A stretch of 64,000 bases of DNA from Kitagawia praeruptora (taxonomy: Eukaryota; Streptophyta; Magnoliopsida; Apiales; Apiaceae). The translations under genes and the position numbers were made by a program. Shown in pieces: positions 44,740 through 55,700 of this stretch. Location: NCBI GenBank assembly GCA_037693485.1, contig CM075351.1:71698001-71762000 (forward strand), read 5' to 3'. Each line of letters opens with the position of its first letter. Positions within the stretch are counted from its first letter, which is position 1. The notes under the pieces were generated by a model. That model worked only from the letters and a program-made list of their open reading frames with translations. It had not been told where the DNA came from and did not search any database.

Positions 44740-45410
44740 GAAACCCTATTGGTTTTGATGATGACCCAATGCAGCAAGCTGATTGCTTGGTTTTGATATT
44801 GACACAATGCAGCAAGCTGATTGCTTGTTACTAATTATATATATTAGTCTGCTATCAAACTTTATATTGCAAGATGCTTTGATTGAGGGGGGAGCTTTAG
44901 CTCAATCTCAAGTTAATATGTAATCATCAAAAAGGGGGAGATTGAAAGCATCTTAGTTTTGATGATAACATAGCTAGCAAGCTGGTACGCTTGTAATGAT
45001 ATATTATGGCTAGCTTCTTGTGTATATTTTGCAGGACATATATATTATGCTATATATAGAGATGTTATCAAGCTGGATATGTGTACTGGATTAACATTGT
45101 TTTGCAGGATTTTTACTTATATTAATTCTGAGCAAAACATAGTATCTCAGCTAGCTGGCACTTCACGCACTACGCCATAGATGGCCTGCAGCAACGTTTT
45201 CAAAACGTTGCAGCAGGCCAAAAAAACGTTGCTGCAGAGCAAAAAAACGAAACGGCAATGCTTTTTCAGCGTTGCAATTGGCACAGCTGCCGTAGGTGTC
45301 TACGACAACGCTTTTGTCCACTACGGCAACGCTACTACTTTTGTTACCAGAAACTTCTATGGCAACGTTAATGTAATGTACAGCAACACTAAACTAGTGT
45401 TGCAGTAGAT

Positions 45411-45769
45411 GTCAACATTCTGAAAATTATGGGTCCCACATGGGATACCCATGTAAGACCCACTTGTGGACCCACCCATGAATTTTTAAGTGGGCCCCAC
45501 ATAAACAAATTTTGCGCAATTGATGACAGCAATATATAATACCTACAACACTTTTATAATAAAAATTTAAAAGGAACAATTTGTATATATGCATTTCTGA
45601 AAATTAAAAACCTGTTTTATTACACCAATACCAAAATTTATCAATACAAGTTAATGGGCTTCATAACCCTTAACCCAAAAAAAATAATTTACAATCCAAT
45701 ACTACAAGAGCAGAAGCTCCTTTGGCAAAAAAAAAATAGCAAAAGCTCCTCCTCCCCCATTGCAAATCA
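45411..45769. other. CACTA internal noncoding DNA (left)
   Basis: Between the left subterminal repeats and the dCMP deaminase-like exons there is AT-rich DNA with no supported exon. A GGGTCCCACATGGGATACCCATG patch with WGGGWCC words lies at about 45430-45500. Confidence 0.5.
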
Positions 45770-46076
45770 ATTCCAGCAGACGCATGATTTGTGTTCAAGA
45801 TAGCAATGATCTCAGCATGGCACACATAACTGGAAGACATCAAAACATAATTTAAAGGTGAAAGATTACATGGAATAAATCTGAATTGTGAGCATGTGGA
45901 GTACATTAAATACAAGTCATGAAAGCATTTCCAGGAAATCCTCATTATAGACATATTTTTTTCTAAAAATATCAACATGACATGACTGTTCAAAACTCAA
46001 AATACAGAGCCATCAGTGTCCTTCATCCGGTCTTACCAAGTATTACACCATTTTCACTAACCAAGCATGCACCAAC
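45770..46076 (-). pseudogene. dCMP deaminase-like exons
   Basis: Two minus-strand exons match deoxycytidylate deaminase, which makes dUMP for thymidylate synthesis. The first (46076-46037) has an AG acceptor, reads VGACLVSENGVIL and ends at a GTAAGA donor. The second (from 45829) has acceptor TTCCAG and reads YVCHAEIIAILNTNHASA, which contains the HAE zinc-binding motif. The intervening GYNGFPRG exon and the downstream PCXXC motif needed for the second zinc cysteines are absent, so no active enzyme can result. The splice sites are retained, so capture was of genomic DNA. Confidence 0.8.
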
Positions 46077-46329
46077 CTGGATAAGAATAAAAAAAATGAT
46101 AGAACAGTCAAGTTAATTTCGAGCCATAACAAGAGCTTATATTTCAAACATTTTGCTTTCTTCAGGATATACATTAATTTATTCCTCTTTTATTAAATAA
46201 CTTTATTCCTCTTCTATTTCAATTACATTAATTTTCTTTTGCATTTAAAAACAGAGGAAGGTGTGCCCTGCACTAAAAGGCAAAGAGAAATCTAATATGC
46301 AACAAAACTTAAATAAATCTTATACAGGT

Positions 46330-47416
46330 ACCAAAGACTCTAATATGCAAAATGTTGTGTAAAAATACCAAAATACTTTATTGACAGACCAGTAGAAGCC
46401 TATAGCTGGATATGTGATTATCACAAATATAAATGCTTGTAGGAATAGATATGGAATTTCAATCACCACCTGCAACATTTGAGAAACATTTTAACTAATA
46501 TACCTTTGTTTATATGATGAAACTCTCTGAGTTTTTAACAGCAGGACCAAAGGTCTATCAATAATTATGAACCTGTGCGAGTGAATGAGCTAAAAAGGAG
46601 TACATTCCAGTAAATCTTTCACTCAACACAACACCTCTATCTGTGGCTATAAATGACTAAACTGATGAGCAGTTGGCTATTCCCAAGAATAGAATAAATA
46701 TGTAAACGGTTCCTAGTATGTTCAACAAGTCATGTTCGTCATTGTTGCAAGACAAAATATTCAGTAAGCATTTTATTTTATATAATTGTTATTTATTGTA
46801 CATTATAGTGAAAATACCACTCATTATCATTTAAACATAGAAACATCTACTTGCATGATATTTAGACTGATAAAATAAGCTTCTCTTGACTCTAGAGACA
46901 GGCAATTCTGGTGGGGTTGCTAGGTTTTTAGTAGTTTATAGAGAGTTCTTGCTGAGAGTCTGATACACGTATAGTACTAGATTATATGCACTTCTATTGA
47001 CTGCAAAGTATGAAACTGGCAGGGGTTACTGTATTATTTTAAGACAAGTTTTTCATGTATATCAAGTCATGTGCATGAGGTGGTTCCCTATGTTTGCTCA
47101 AGTCCACAACTACATTCACAAATGCACTATTCTGCATCTGTAATCTGTTTAGCGTCCCTTGTTTTAGTTAGTGAAATGAATACTTACATATCGTTTGCTT
47201 TCTGCCAAAGAAGACCTCCTAAACAGCAAAGACACCACAGTAATAAATGTTAACTGCACCAAGTTGTAATTAGGACTCCTCCAATACGATAAATTTTGTT
47301 TCCAAAGGCATGCTTTGAATTGTTCCCATCCATTTCGTAAAAAGCAATTAGAAATTTTAAGTTGGCCAAAACCTTCAACCGGAAAGCTCAGTTCTTTAAC
47401 TAGTTCCACCATTTTC
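46330..47416 (-). pseudogene. PDR-type ABCG transporter exons
   Basis: Three minus-strand exons match the C-terminal half of pleiotropic drug resistance ABC transporters. Exon 47416-47188 reads ELVKELSFP, then GWEQFKACLWKQNLSYWRSP, the segment before the second membrane domain, and ends at a GTAAGT donor. Exon 46648-46573 reads RGVVLSERFTGMYSFLAHSL and ends Q|GT. Exon from 46469 reads VVIEIPYLFLQAFIF, then ITYPAIGFYWSVNKVFW. The ALAQ|VxIEIPY intron position of the family is kept. Nucleotide-binding domains are absent. Intervening DNA lacks the expected SPLIT-family exons, so this is a fragment and not a working transporter. Confidence 0.82.
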
Positions 47417-47669
47417 CTGCATTTGAAAAAAATAGCAAAACGGGCTATATTATATACTATCGTCTGTTGTATTTAGTTTCCAATTATATTCTGTCCTTTG
47501 TTTCCCTAGTTAAATAAATCTCTGAGCATTTACACCTGCTCCAAATCCAATAGGAAGAGCATGTTTACTCAAGTTATCAAAGACTTTCACCTATTTTATA
47601 ATATAAATAACATAAGATTGCAAAGTTACCTAAAGAAAATGTATAAGACCAGAGATAGATGACTATTAC

Positions 47670-48191
47670 CTTGTGGTTCTCAACTAGGACATGCACAGGT
47701 CCTTGAACTCGAGACATGCTTCCCTATATGAGATGATAATGTTTAAAGTTTTGACATATCCAGGACAAATTTTTTTAAAAAAAAACAAGAGAAGGGTTGT
47801 AACAAGCATATTAAAAACTTTCAGATTGAGATAAGAGGAATTTAATAACACTACAGCAGTAACTATTTTGATACAAAGACTAATGCGTGGAAATATACAA
47901 AGATTGTGAATGGACACTAGTAACACTAAGAAGAAAATGAAGCAATTGATGAAGATTACACAGAAACTTTGCATTTCTTTACATTTTTTTTCATTACTCT
48001 TTTCTCAGGAAAAGGTATTCTTTTCTTTCCACAGTTTTTCTACTAAAAATTGACAAACATGGTGCAAAATGACCAGATAAAAATGTAAGAAGGTAGAGTA
48101 ATGAGAGCAAGTGGTCATACCAAAGTAAAGCTATTCACGGTGTGAGTACCATCTGCAAGCAAAGATGGGTGGAGATCTTGCAGCAAACTGT
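47670..48191 (-). pseudogene. Two phase-compatible exons of an unknown gene
   Basis: Exon 48191-48121 (71 nt; acceptor AG, donor GTATGA) reads SLLQDLHPSLLADGTHTVNS, then FTL. Exon 47723-47670 (54 nt; acceptor ATATAG, donor GTAATA) reads GSMSRVQGPVHVLVENHK. The first leaves phase 0 and the second begins in phase 0, so they could be consecutive exons of one gene. I do not recognise the family. They sit upstream, in transcript direction, of the PDR-like exons but do not join them in frame. Confidence 0.5.
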
Positions 48192-48463
48192 CTACCAACA
48201 AACACAAGGCAAGTATAATTTACAGAAATTATGATACAGCATATTCCCTCACCTGATAAAATAGAGAAGTGAAAAAAGCTTTCTGTCAGAAAAGCATATG
48301 GCAAAGGCAAATATATTCATTAAGATTATAATGTATCATGCAGAACCCAATTTCCAAAAACACAAAAAGCTTCATCAGCAAAATAGCATGGTGCAAGGAT
48401 AAAACGAAATATATATGGCATAAGTAGAACATAAACAGAACGAACCAAAACTTATCCGTATTA

Positions 48464-48751
48464 TTCAATAGCAGTGTTCTAAAACAAGGCCGCCTAGCCG
48501 CTTAAGCGGTCCGCTTAAGCGTCGAAGGTCCCCCAACCGTCCCGATTTTATGTTAGTCGCTTATTCCCCGATTTTATATAATTATTAAATATATATATAC
48601 TTATGTATATAAATAATTCAATATATATTATATAATCCGCTTAATTGGTCCGCATTGAAATCCGCTTAAGCCCCCGCCTAGCCGCTTAAGCGCTCGAAGG
48701 TCGTCTCGCCGCCTAGAACCGCTTAGCGCTTTTTAGAACACTGTTCAATAG
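48464..48751. mobile_element. hAT-type MITE inside CACTA (272 bp)
   Basis: The element is 48472-48743, flanked by a perfect 8-bp duplication TTCAATAG (48464-48471 and 48744-48751). The ends are inverted: CAGTGTTCTAAAA and TTTTAGAACACTG. The interior has two direct copies of CCGCCTAGCCGCTTAAGCG (about 48490 and 48674) around an AT-rich centre. It encodes nothing and is younger than the CACTA insertion. Confidence 0.9.
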
Positions 48752-48998
48752 TATACATTTTTATAAAGTTTCCCGCAATTCTCATTTCAACTAACATATC
48801 TAACTAAGTTACAATCAAAGCCTCAAACTTCCCGTACAAAAAAAACATGACAAATTGGATAACAAAATTGACATAAGCAGTTACTAGACATTGAATCTAA
48901 AACTTATATCGCAAACTAATTTAGCAATGTCGAATCATGAGAGCGAAAATGAAGATAATTATACAAATAAGTTAACGTGCTTGAAAATGAAAACATAC

Positions 48999-49480
48999 GG
49001 ATGATGTTAGGAATGTAAAGATACATGGTGATTGTTGGAGCAGCCATGGTGGACAAGTACAAGTGAGGAGAGTTAACTCGATCAGTAAGTGACGATCCAG
49101 ATGTAGTCAAAGTAAAGTAACGAATCATTATTCATTTTAGGATTAAAAATAGGACAATACATCAAAAAGGAACATAACTAGCTAACTTCATAGACTTTTA
49201 CACAAACAGATATAAACACACAAAGAAAAACAGAGAGGGAGAGAGAGAGAGGGGAGAGGGGGAGAGAGAGAGACAGAGAGGTGGGAGGGAGAGTGAGAGA
49301 GGGGGAGCGAGAGAGAGAGAGAGAGACATAGAAAGAGAGGGAGAGAGATACAACAAACATACTTTGATATAACAAAGAAACCGAAACACTATATCAAATC
49401 AGAGAAAATCCCCAATTCAATTCGATCCCAAATCGAAACCCTAATTGAATCAAGGACGGAGAGAGCGGTGAGCGGTTGAG
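48999..49480 (-). pseudogene. Captured 5' leader and first exon of a host gene
   Basis: On the minus strand, a leader-like region (49480-49048) with AATTAGGGTTTCGATTTGGG and a CT-rich tract is followed by ATG at 49047 and a short exon (MAAPTITMYLYIPNII) ending at a GTATGT donor at 48998. The CTCTCT leader and AGGGTTT word are usual for plant 5' UTRs. YLYIPNII recalls the start of phosphatidylinositol synthase, but too little sequence is present for an assignment. It could provide a promoter to the downstream captured exons. Confidence 0.45.
49229..49351. repeat. (GA)n-rich low-complexity tract
   Basis: An imperfect GAGAGAGGGAGA tract of about 120 bp lies inside the captured leader region. 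Read on the minus strand it is the CT-rich part of the putative 5' UTR. Confidence 0.85.
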
Positions 49481-49924
49481 AGTGAGAGTGAGGGGCTGTG
49501 TTTTTGTTACAACCCAAACTCAACACAGCATCCACAAATTTTTTTATTTTATTAATTTTTTATTTGAAAATTTCTTTAATTTAATTAAATTTATAAGAAG
49601 GTATGTTATTTTTATAAAAAAATTTTATTTTAGTTCAACAATGCATACAAATTTTTTAATATCAAATTTAACATTATTTCACAAACTTTATTCATTTTCT
49701 ATAAAATTAAATTTTAAAAAAAAATTGTTACTTTTTTTTTAATAATTTGGTCTATTTCAAATTATAAAAAATGTCATGTTTTTTTTCCTTCAATTTTTTT
49801 ATATTTCATAAAAATGCCAATATTGACTCTAATAACAAATTTTGAAAATTTAAATTAATTAATTTTAATTCACAATAATTATTTATTTCAATTTTTGTTA
49901 AAAAAATTGTGTTTAAATCATATT
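49481..49924. other. CACTA internal AT-rich DNA (right)
   Basis: Extremely AT-rich DNA with T and A homopolymers and no supported gene lies between the captured leader and the right subterminal repeats. Confidence 0.6.
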
Positions 49925-50449
49925 AACGGCAACACTTCACAAGTGTTGCAACTTGCTACGTTTCTTATAGCTACGGCAACACCATGTTTTGTATACAGCA
50001 ACACAAAAACAAAACGTTGCTGTAGGCCATCAAGTTTAGAGCTACTGTAACGTTTTTCATTGCAACACCGAAAAAAAGCGTTGCTGCAGGCCATCTATGG
50101 CGTAGTGACGTTTGCTATAACACAGCAACCAGGCAGCAAGCTGGCAGACAGTCCAGAATATAAACAGAGAGTTCGGTACTTAAAAGAATAAATAGAATAA
50201 AAGGGTTGTATGGGCTGTCTAATATATCTAATATGGTATTATATATATTAGAGCACTCATTTCTTAAAGGAATCTCTTTAGACAACTCACACTTGTTAAA
50301 GAAACCTTTTATTATTTTAATGCTCCACTAAAGACAACCCATGTGATTTCTTTTCAAGCATGCTCTTATTAATAATAAAACCTTTCATGCTTCTACAACT
50401 CCACCATCTGTTGTCTTGTAGAAAAGTTTCAAAAGAAAACATGTACTCA

Positions 50450-50720
50450 TTATCATATGGGTCCCGGTCTGGTGCAGACGTATGCTAGGTGTATGCTGTG
50501 TAACACGTACCGCAGAAACTTTCCGCGGTACGTGTATTGGTGTGAAAACAGGGGGGCATTTTCTGCGGTACGGGGCACGTACCGCGGAAACTTTCCGCGG
50601 TACGGTGGAATATTTTTTTTAAACCCCAGCCGTTGGATCGTTGATCCAACGGCTGGGAAACCGTATGCTCAATAACAGTACTTTGCATACGTATGTACTG
50701 GACCATTTGCCTTATCATAT
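50450..50720. mobile_element. Palindrome-bearing MITE (253 bp)
   Basis: The element is 50459-50711, flanked by a 9-bp duplication TTATCATAT (50450-50458 and 50712-50720). The ends are loosely inverted (GGGTCCCGGTCTGGTGCAGA against GGCAAATGGTCCAGTACATA, then ACGTATGC in both). The interior has repeated CGTACCGC/GCGGTACG palindromes with AAACTTTCCGCGGTACG twice, and a perfect hairpin with 15-bp arms, CCCAGCCGTTGGATC, around GTT (about 50627-50660). The 9-bp duplication suggests a Mutator-type MITE. Confidence 0.75.
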
Positions 50721-51032
50721 TCATTGTTTTCTTCTCTTATCTCTAACGGTTTTTCTTCAAGAACAAAATGCTTAAACATTCTCATCTCTCTCTACTCCAC
50801 TGATTATATTCCTCTGCATTAAGAATCATTATACCTTCAAATGTTAAGACAAACCTGCTATGTGAACGTTAGTAGTGGAATTAATGGAACAAAACTATAA
50901 ACGTGAGAAGTGCTCTTCAAGACCGTTGCAAGTTTGCTCAATAATTTTAGCTCCTTTACTTCACTATATATTCTTGTGTGTTTGTTCTTCGCAGGTAAGA
51001 GAATCAAGTACTTTCAAGCAACATTCAAGAAC

Positions 51033-52493
51033 TGTTAGGTCCAATAAGATTGTAGAAGGGGGGGTTGAATACAATCTATACCATTTTCTCAAAATTTGTT
51101 CTTCAAATAAAATTTTATTTAAACAAATTTGTGCGGAATAAATTGAACAGATTTTCAAGTTGAATATAACGATATATTAACTTAATGGGTGTTACAAAAT
51201 CAGTCCAAATGATTATCAAGTAATTAATAACTAATTAGAAAATTCAACATGAACTTTTCTAATTTAGTTAATAAAAAAACAATATAAGTACTAGGAAACT
51301 TAATTCGCTAGTAGTACAAGAATCACAAGTAACTAACTTCCAGTGGAACAAATATTACAAAGATGATGAACTGAATTTACTGGGAATTAATTTGAGTTGT
51401 GGGTGTTCTTGAGTTTTGAGAGAAATGAGCTGCTGTGTTTTGTATCTCGTGTAGTCTGTTCTGTTTTTAAGCTTCTGTCTCTTTTTCCTTTTATAACCAA
51501 CTAAGTCATGTTGTAGATATTTTTATCTCGGTATGACTTAGCTGGTCATAATGAAACTGCTTCATGACATAACTCTGAATTCGGTATGACCTAATCAAGT
51601 CATAATGTACTCGGTATGACTTAACAGAACTCGGTATGACTTAATCAGAACTCGGTATGACTTAACAGAACTCGGTATGACTTAATCAGAACTCGGTATG
51701 ACTTAACTTGATCAACAGAGCTCGGTATGACTTAATCTGATCAACAGACTTCGGTATGACTTAATCAGAACTCGGTATGACTTAACTTGATCAACAGAGC
51801 TCGGTATGACTTATCAGTTTAATATACTCGGTATGACTTAACAGGTCATACAGCTTCTGTCTTCTGTCTGATATGACTTAGATCAGTATGACTTAAATCA
51901 GTATGACTTAAATCAAAATATTTTATATAATAATTCTATTTTAATTAAAGAAATAATTATAATAATAAATTAATTAATTTTAATAGAATTAACTTATTAA
52001 TTAAAATAATTATATCACTTTAATTAATTAAAAAGGAATTATCATAAATCCTTCAATAGTTAAATCTTTGTTGTGTACCACCAAAAACTAACAAAGAACT
52101 TCCACTTAATATTTGTTGACGCTCGATGTACTGTCTGGTTCATGAACGACTAACTTCAATCTCTGTTCTTCATTTTGACTTTAAGCTGTGGTTTATTTCT
52201 TCTCTCAACTTTCTTCAATTACATCTGAACTGATATTGTTTCTTGTCACTTGTAGAAATCTCTGTCCTCTAAAATTGAATCCATCATTTTGAATGCTGCA
52301 CTGAGGCTTGATCAGTAGACTGAACTTCTTCCAGTGTAAAACATCAAAACAATCGATTGACTTGTCGATTTTTCTTCTGACAGATATCATCTTCTGAGAT
52401 TCCCGTGACAGATAATATTATTTACTTATTACAAACTAATCTAAGTTGAGTTGTATCCTCGAAATACAAATAGGCTACATTATATGCCTTTCA
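51033..52493 (-). repeat. Element E 3' LTR (1461 bp)
   Basis: On the minus strand it starts TGAAAGGCATATAATGTAGC after the polypurine tract and ends GGACCTAACA. It contains the TCGGTATGACTTAA minisatellite. It matches 63337-64000 over all visible sequence, apart from few substitutions and a G-run length difference. Confidence 0.88.
51524..51910. repeat. TCGGTATGACTTAA minisatellite in the LTR
   Basis: About 14 imperfect units of CTCGGTATGACTTAATCAGA (about 21 bp, some longer with TTGATCAACAGAG) follow one another. The same word appears in the right LTR (63833-63996) and, degenerately, in the spacer at 56750-57180. Confidence 0.88.
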
Positions 52494-52508
52494 ATCTCCC
52501 CTTATTTG
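52494..52508 (-). promoter_or_regulatory. Element E polypurine tract
   Basis: On the minus strand, AACAAATAAGGGGAGAT directly precedes the LTR start TGAAAGG. It is the expected plus-strand primer. Confidence 0.75.
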
Positions 52509-52753
52509 TTTGTTAGACAATAACAAGCAAATACCTAGAGGATAACTCAACTAACTCAACTTAAATCAGTAAACGATAAAACTTTGATTGCTAAGTAAAT
52601 AATGAAAAAGTTCTGGTTTATATTAACATTTTCCAGATTCAAACAAAATGATAAATACAAGATAGATGATCCTCTAGTCTGATCATATTTAACATAATCC
52701 TATCTTGACCTATCTAGCTCTAAAGATATTACATGTAGAGCTGTTCTTCATTT

Positions 52754-55700
52754 CTAACGGTCTTCTCTCCTTATCTCTCCTTCTTCTGGTTCTTCTTCAA
52801 TGATTGGCAGATTCTTATGCAATTCAGCATCAACAAGTAATTCTTCTCTTGACGACAACCTTGGAGGAAGAATTAAAGGAATTTTAAGTGATTTTCTCAA
52901 TTCACCTTTGAATCTTTCATAATCCTTCAAGTTGGTTATTGCATATGTTTGGATAAGATCTCCAGCTTCAGTTTTCGCTTTTGTAGCAAACCCTTGATGT
53001 CTGAGAATATGCTCAACATAAACCAAGTGTCTTGCTGTATATTGATAAATTCGATCTGAGCGAAAATGAAGTGTCTAAAGTGCTTCACCAACCAGAAATT
53101 GAATCTGACTTGGATTTTCTATGACCTCTGGACCAGCTTTTTCAGCAAGTTCCTTAAACTTTTCATGAAGCAAAATTCCTAGCTCAGAAGATGTTTTAAC
53201 TTTAGTTCTCAGAACCCAGATTTCTGTCAATGGCCTGTCATAGAAGAATTGAAGTGATACTCTGTGAGAACCAACTTTATGACAATCAACTATGATTACT
53301 AACTCATCATTTCTTGGGTCAAAAGCAGTCACTATTCTGTCAACTGTTGTCTTCAAGGCCTTCATATATACATCATGAATTGGATTAGCTTTTATTAGAT
53401 TCTCAAGGATAACACCAAAATGAATATCATCATTTTCATGTATCTGAGGTAAGTCCATTGCTCTTTGAGCACGTTCCCAAGCCTTTCCACTTTTATATCT
53501 GACATATAACTGCCTTTTCTTGATATCAATAACATGTTGACGTTGCCTTGCATCTTCTTCTTCTTTCTGAAGTCTTTCCTGATGTGCCATTAGATACAAT
53601 GTCTTCTGAAGTCTTAAATCTTTCAATTTCAATTCAGCTTTTCTTTTGTCAATCTCTGCTTCAGTTTCATTATCCAAACGTACTTGTTCAGCTTGAAATA
53701 CAGGATCAACTGGCACTTTCTCTTCCCAGAATTCAAGATCTGGTTCAGGTAGAACTTCACCCTTATCGGGAAACTCCAAGTTAGCAAAAACATCAAAATC
53801 ATCAGGTTTACCTGAGTAGTAGAATCCTTCTGCTTCAGTGTCTTTAGATTGTTCAACTCCAATAACTTTCTTTCCTTTATCTCCAGCTCCAGCTCCCCCT
53901 GTTGACTTGTATTCAACTACAGTACTAGTAGTAGCTCCCCCTCAAGACTTCTCCCCCTTAGTTGAGGAATCCTCTACAGAAGTATGACGTGTACCAGTTC
54001 CTGGGTCTTGCTCATCATCATCACCATCACCATCTGTACTATCAAAAAATTCCTTTTGCTCTGTCGTAGGTGTGTGAGTTTTGCTTATCATGTTGAACAG
54101 ATGTTTCAACCCTTTACTTTGTCTCGAATTCTGTCGTTCAATCATATTGAGATGATGTTCAGTAGAGAGTTGATTCTTTAGCATTTCGGTTTGAAGATCA
54201 TCAACTTTATCTGAAATGTCACCTATCAATAAATCTTGAGCAACTGTGACATCTCCAGATTCAGAGATTATAGATTTGAAGCCAGTCTTTAGATTCTCAA
54301 TGTCACTCCTTATCACTCCAAGCTGAGCATTGATAGAGGTAGATGAAGAAGACTTTTCATCCACTTGTGCTCGCAGTAATCTTGCCTCAGCTTTTGTTCT
54401 TCAAGTTCCTTTTCCAGAGCCTTTATCTTTTTTTGCAATGAGATAGTGTATGTGTCAGTGTGTGCACTCACCTGATGATCACTCTGAGTTGCACTCATCT
54501 CTCGTGCATGTGTTTCACTCAATTTAGAGGTGATCCACACATCACTCCTCTCTTTCTCCAAAGCTCCAGAAAGTGTACCTGCATTTAAAATCACCCTAGC
54601 CTCCTCTTGGAAGGTCAGTGGTGGTGCAATGGGAGTTCGCAAATCCCTATCCTCAGTTGTTTCTGTCATTTCATTTGGAATTGATTTCTGAATTACTTCA
54701 GTGACAGAAAAACCAAGTTGCCTTCCACTTTCTCCAGTCGAAACTGCGAGTGGAAACTCCCTTAAGGGATCCAGGTATGTTCCACCTGGGAGGGGAGATG
54801 ATGATTCTATTATAAGTGGCTCAGAATCAAAATTTCCCTCATAAGCCTGTGAAGGCTCCTCTACCGTATACATGGTTGGCACTGTTTCAGTTCCTATGTG
54901 CTCTCCTCGCTGAGTGTCCCAAGATTCATCCATTTCTATTTGTTCTCCCATTGTTAGTAATAACAATGGGGTTGTGCTTGACACAGTACAGGATGCCATG
55001 GCCCTATGGCGAATTTCAATAGTTTCATCCTGTTAAGAGGATGAAACTAGTAACTGTTCATCGGCCATTTCAATGTCCAAATCCTTTTGGGAGGAAATGG
55101 ATGGGTTTACAGTTGCCTCGGGTTGTTTTCTACTCTTCTTTAATAGAGGCAGAGCTGTGGGTTCACTCACTTCACCACTACTTCTCTTACTTCTTCTTGG
55201 TTGCAATTTTCTATTGTAATGATAAAATGTAGTTGGTTTTGACCTTGTGTTTGGCTCTATGACCTTGGTTCGAGATTGTGGTTCTACAATCCCTTGGTCA
55301 GTCCTATCAATCACTTGGGTTCTAGAAGAAGATTTAGTTTGAGAATGAGAAGTAGTTTCAGGATTAGAAAGCAATACCTGATCGATCAATCGCAATTGTA
55401 GGAGCTTCAGAAGTAACTTGCTCAGTGACAGGTTCTACTTGTTCAGGTAGTGGCTCAACTTGATCTACAATTGGTGCAGTCACAAACTCAGGTTGATCAA
55501 CAACAAGTGCAGGCTGCTCAAGAACTGGTTCATGTTGCTGAATGACAGGTAGTTGAACGTAATTGGACATGTAATTTGTAACAACCACTTGTACATTTGG
55601 AAACTTAATTTCAGCACTGTATCCTGTGAATAATCTTGTGGATGGTTTACCAGATACCTTGGATTGACAGTTCAGGAAAGGAGCATGAAGTTCAATTGGA

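Larger units (their letters stand above)
45165..50110. mobile_element. CACTA (EnSpm-type) element carrying gene fragments
   Basis: The element is 45168-50107 (4940 bp) with a perfect 3-bp target duplication ACG (45165-45167 and 50108-50110). The first 29 bp, CACTACGCCATAGATGGCCT and nine more bases to 45196, are matched exactly by the inverted right end. Subterminal regions (about 45197-45410 and 49925-50080) are full of CAACG/CGTTGC words in both orientations, as expected for transposase binding. No TNP1/TNP2-like transposase is seen. Instead the interior holds exons of at least two host genes on the minus strand, so this is a Pack-CACTA-type non-autonomous element. Confidence 0.92.
44740..51032 (+). 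mobile_element. Element D: copia 3' end and interrupted LTR
   Basis: 44740-44942 is 3' untranslated copia DNA with a 40-bp word (TTTTGATGATGACCCAATGC and its degenerate copy) repeated twice. It ends in the polypurine tract AAAAAGGGGGAGAT. The LTR starts TGAAAGCATCTTAGTTTTGA at 44943. Its pieces are 44943-45167, 50108-50458 and about 50712-51032. The breaks are CACTA (45168-50107), a MITE (50459-50711) and element E (from 51033). The LTR start differs from element C's LTR, so D appears to be a different copia element joined to C by deletion or recombination. Confidence 0.65.

Noticed and set aside
45181..45408. 75-codon frame at the CACTA left end
   Set aside because: It is a translation of subterminal CGTTGC repeats.
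48999..49047. First exon assigned to phosphatidylinositol synthase
   Set aside because: Only YLYIPNII resembles that family, and no second exon supports it. The gene is left unnamed.
53629..53916. 95-codon minus-strand frame overlapping the third ORF of element E
   Set aside because: It is a shadow in another frame. The third-ORF frame continues through the same region with matching composition.
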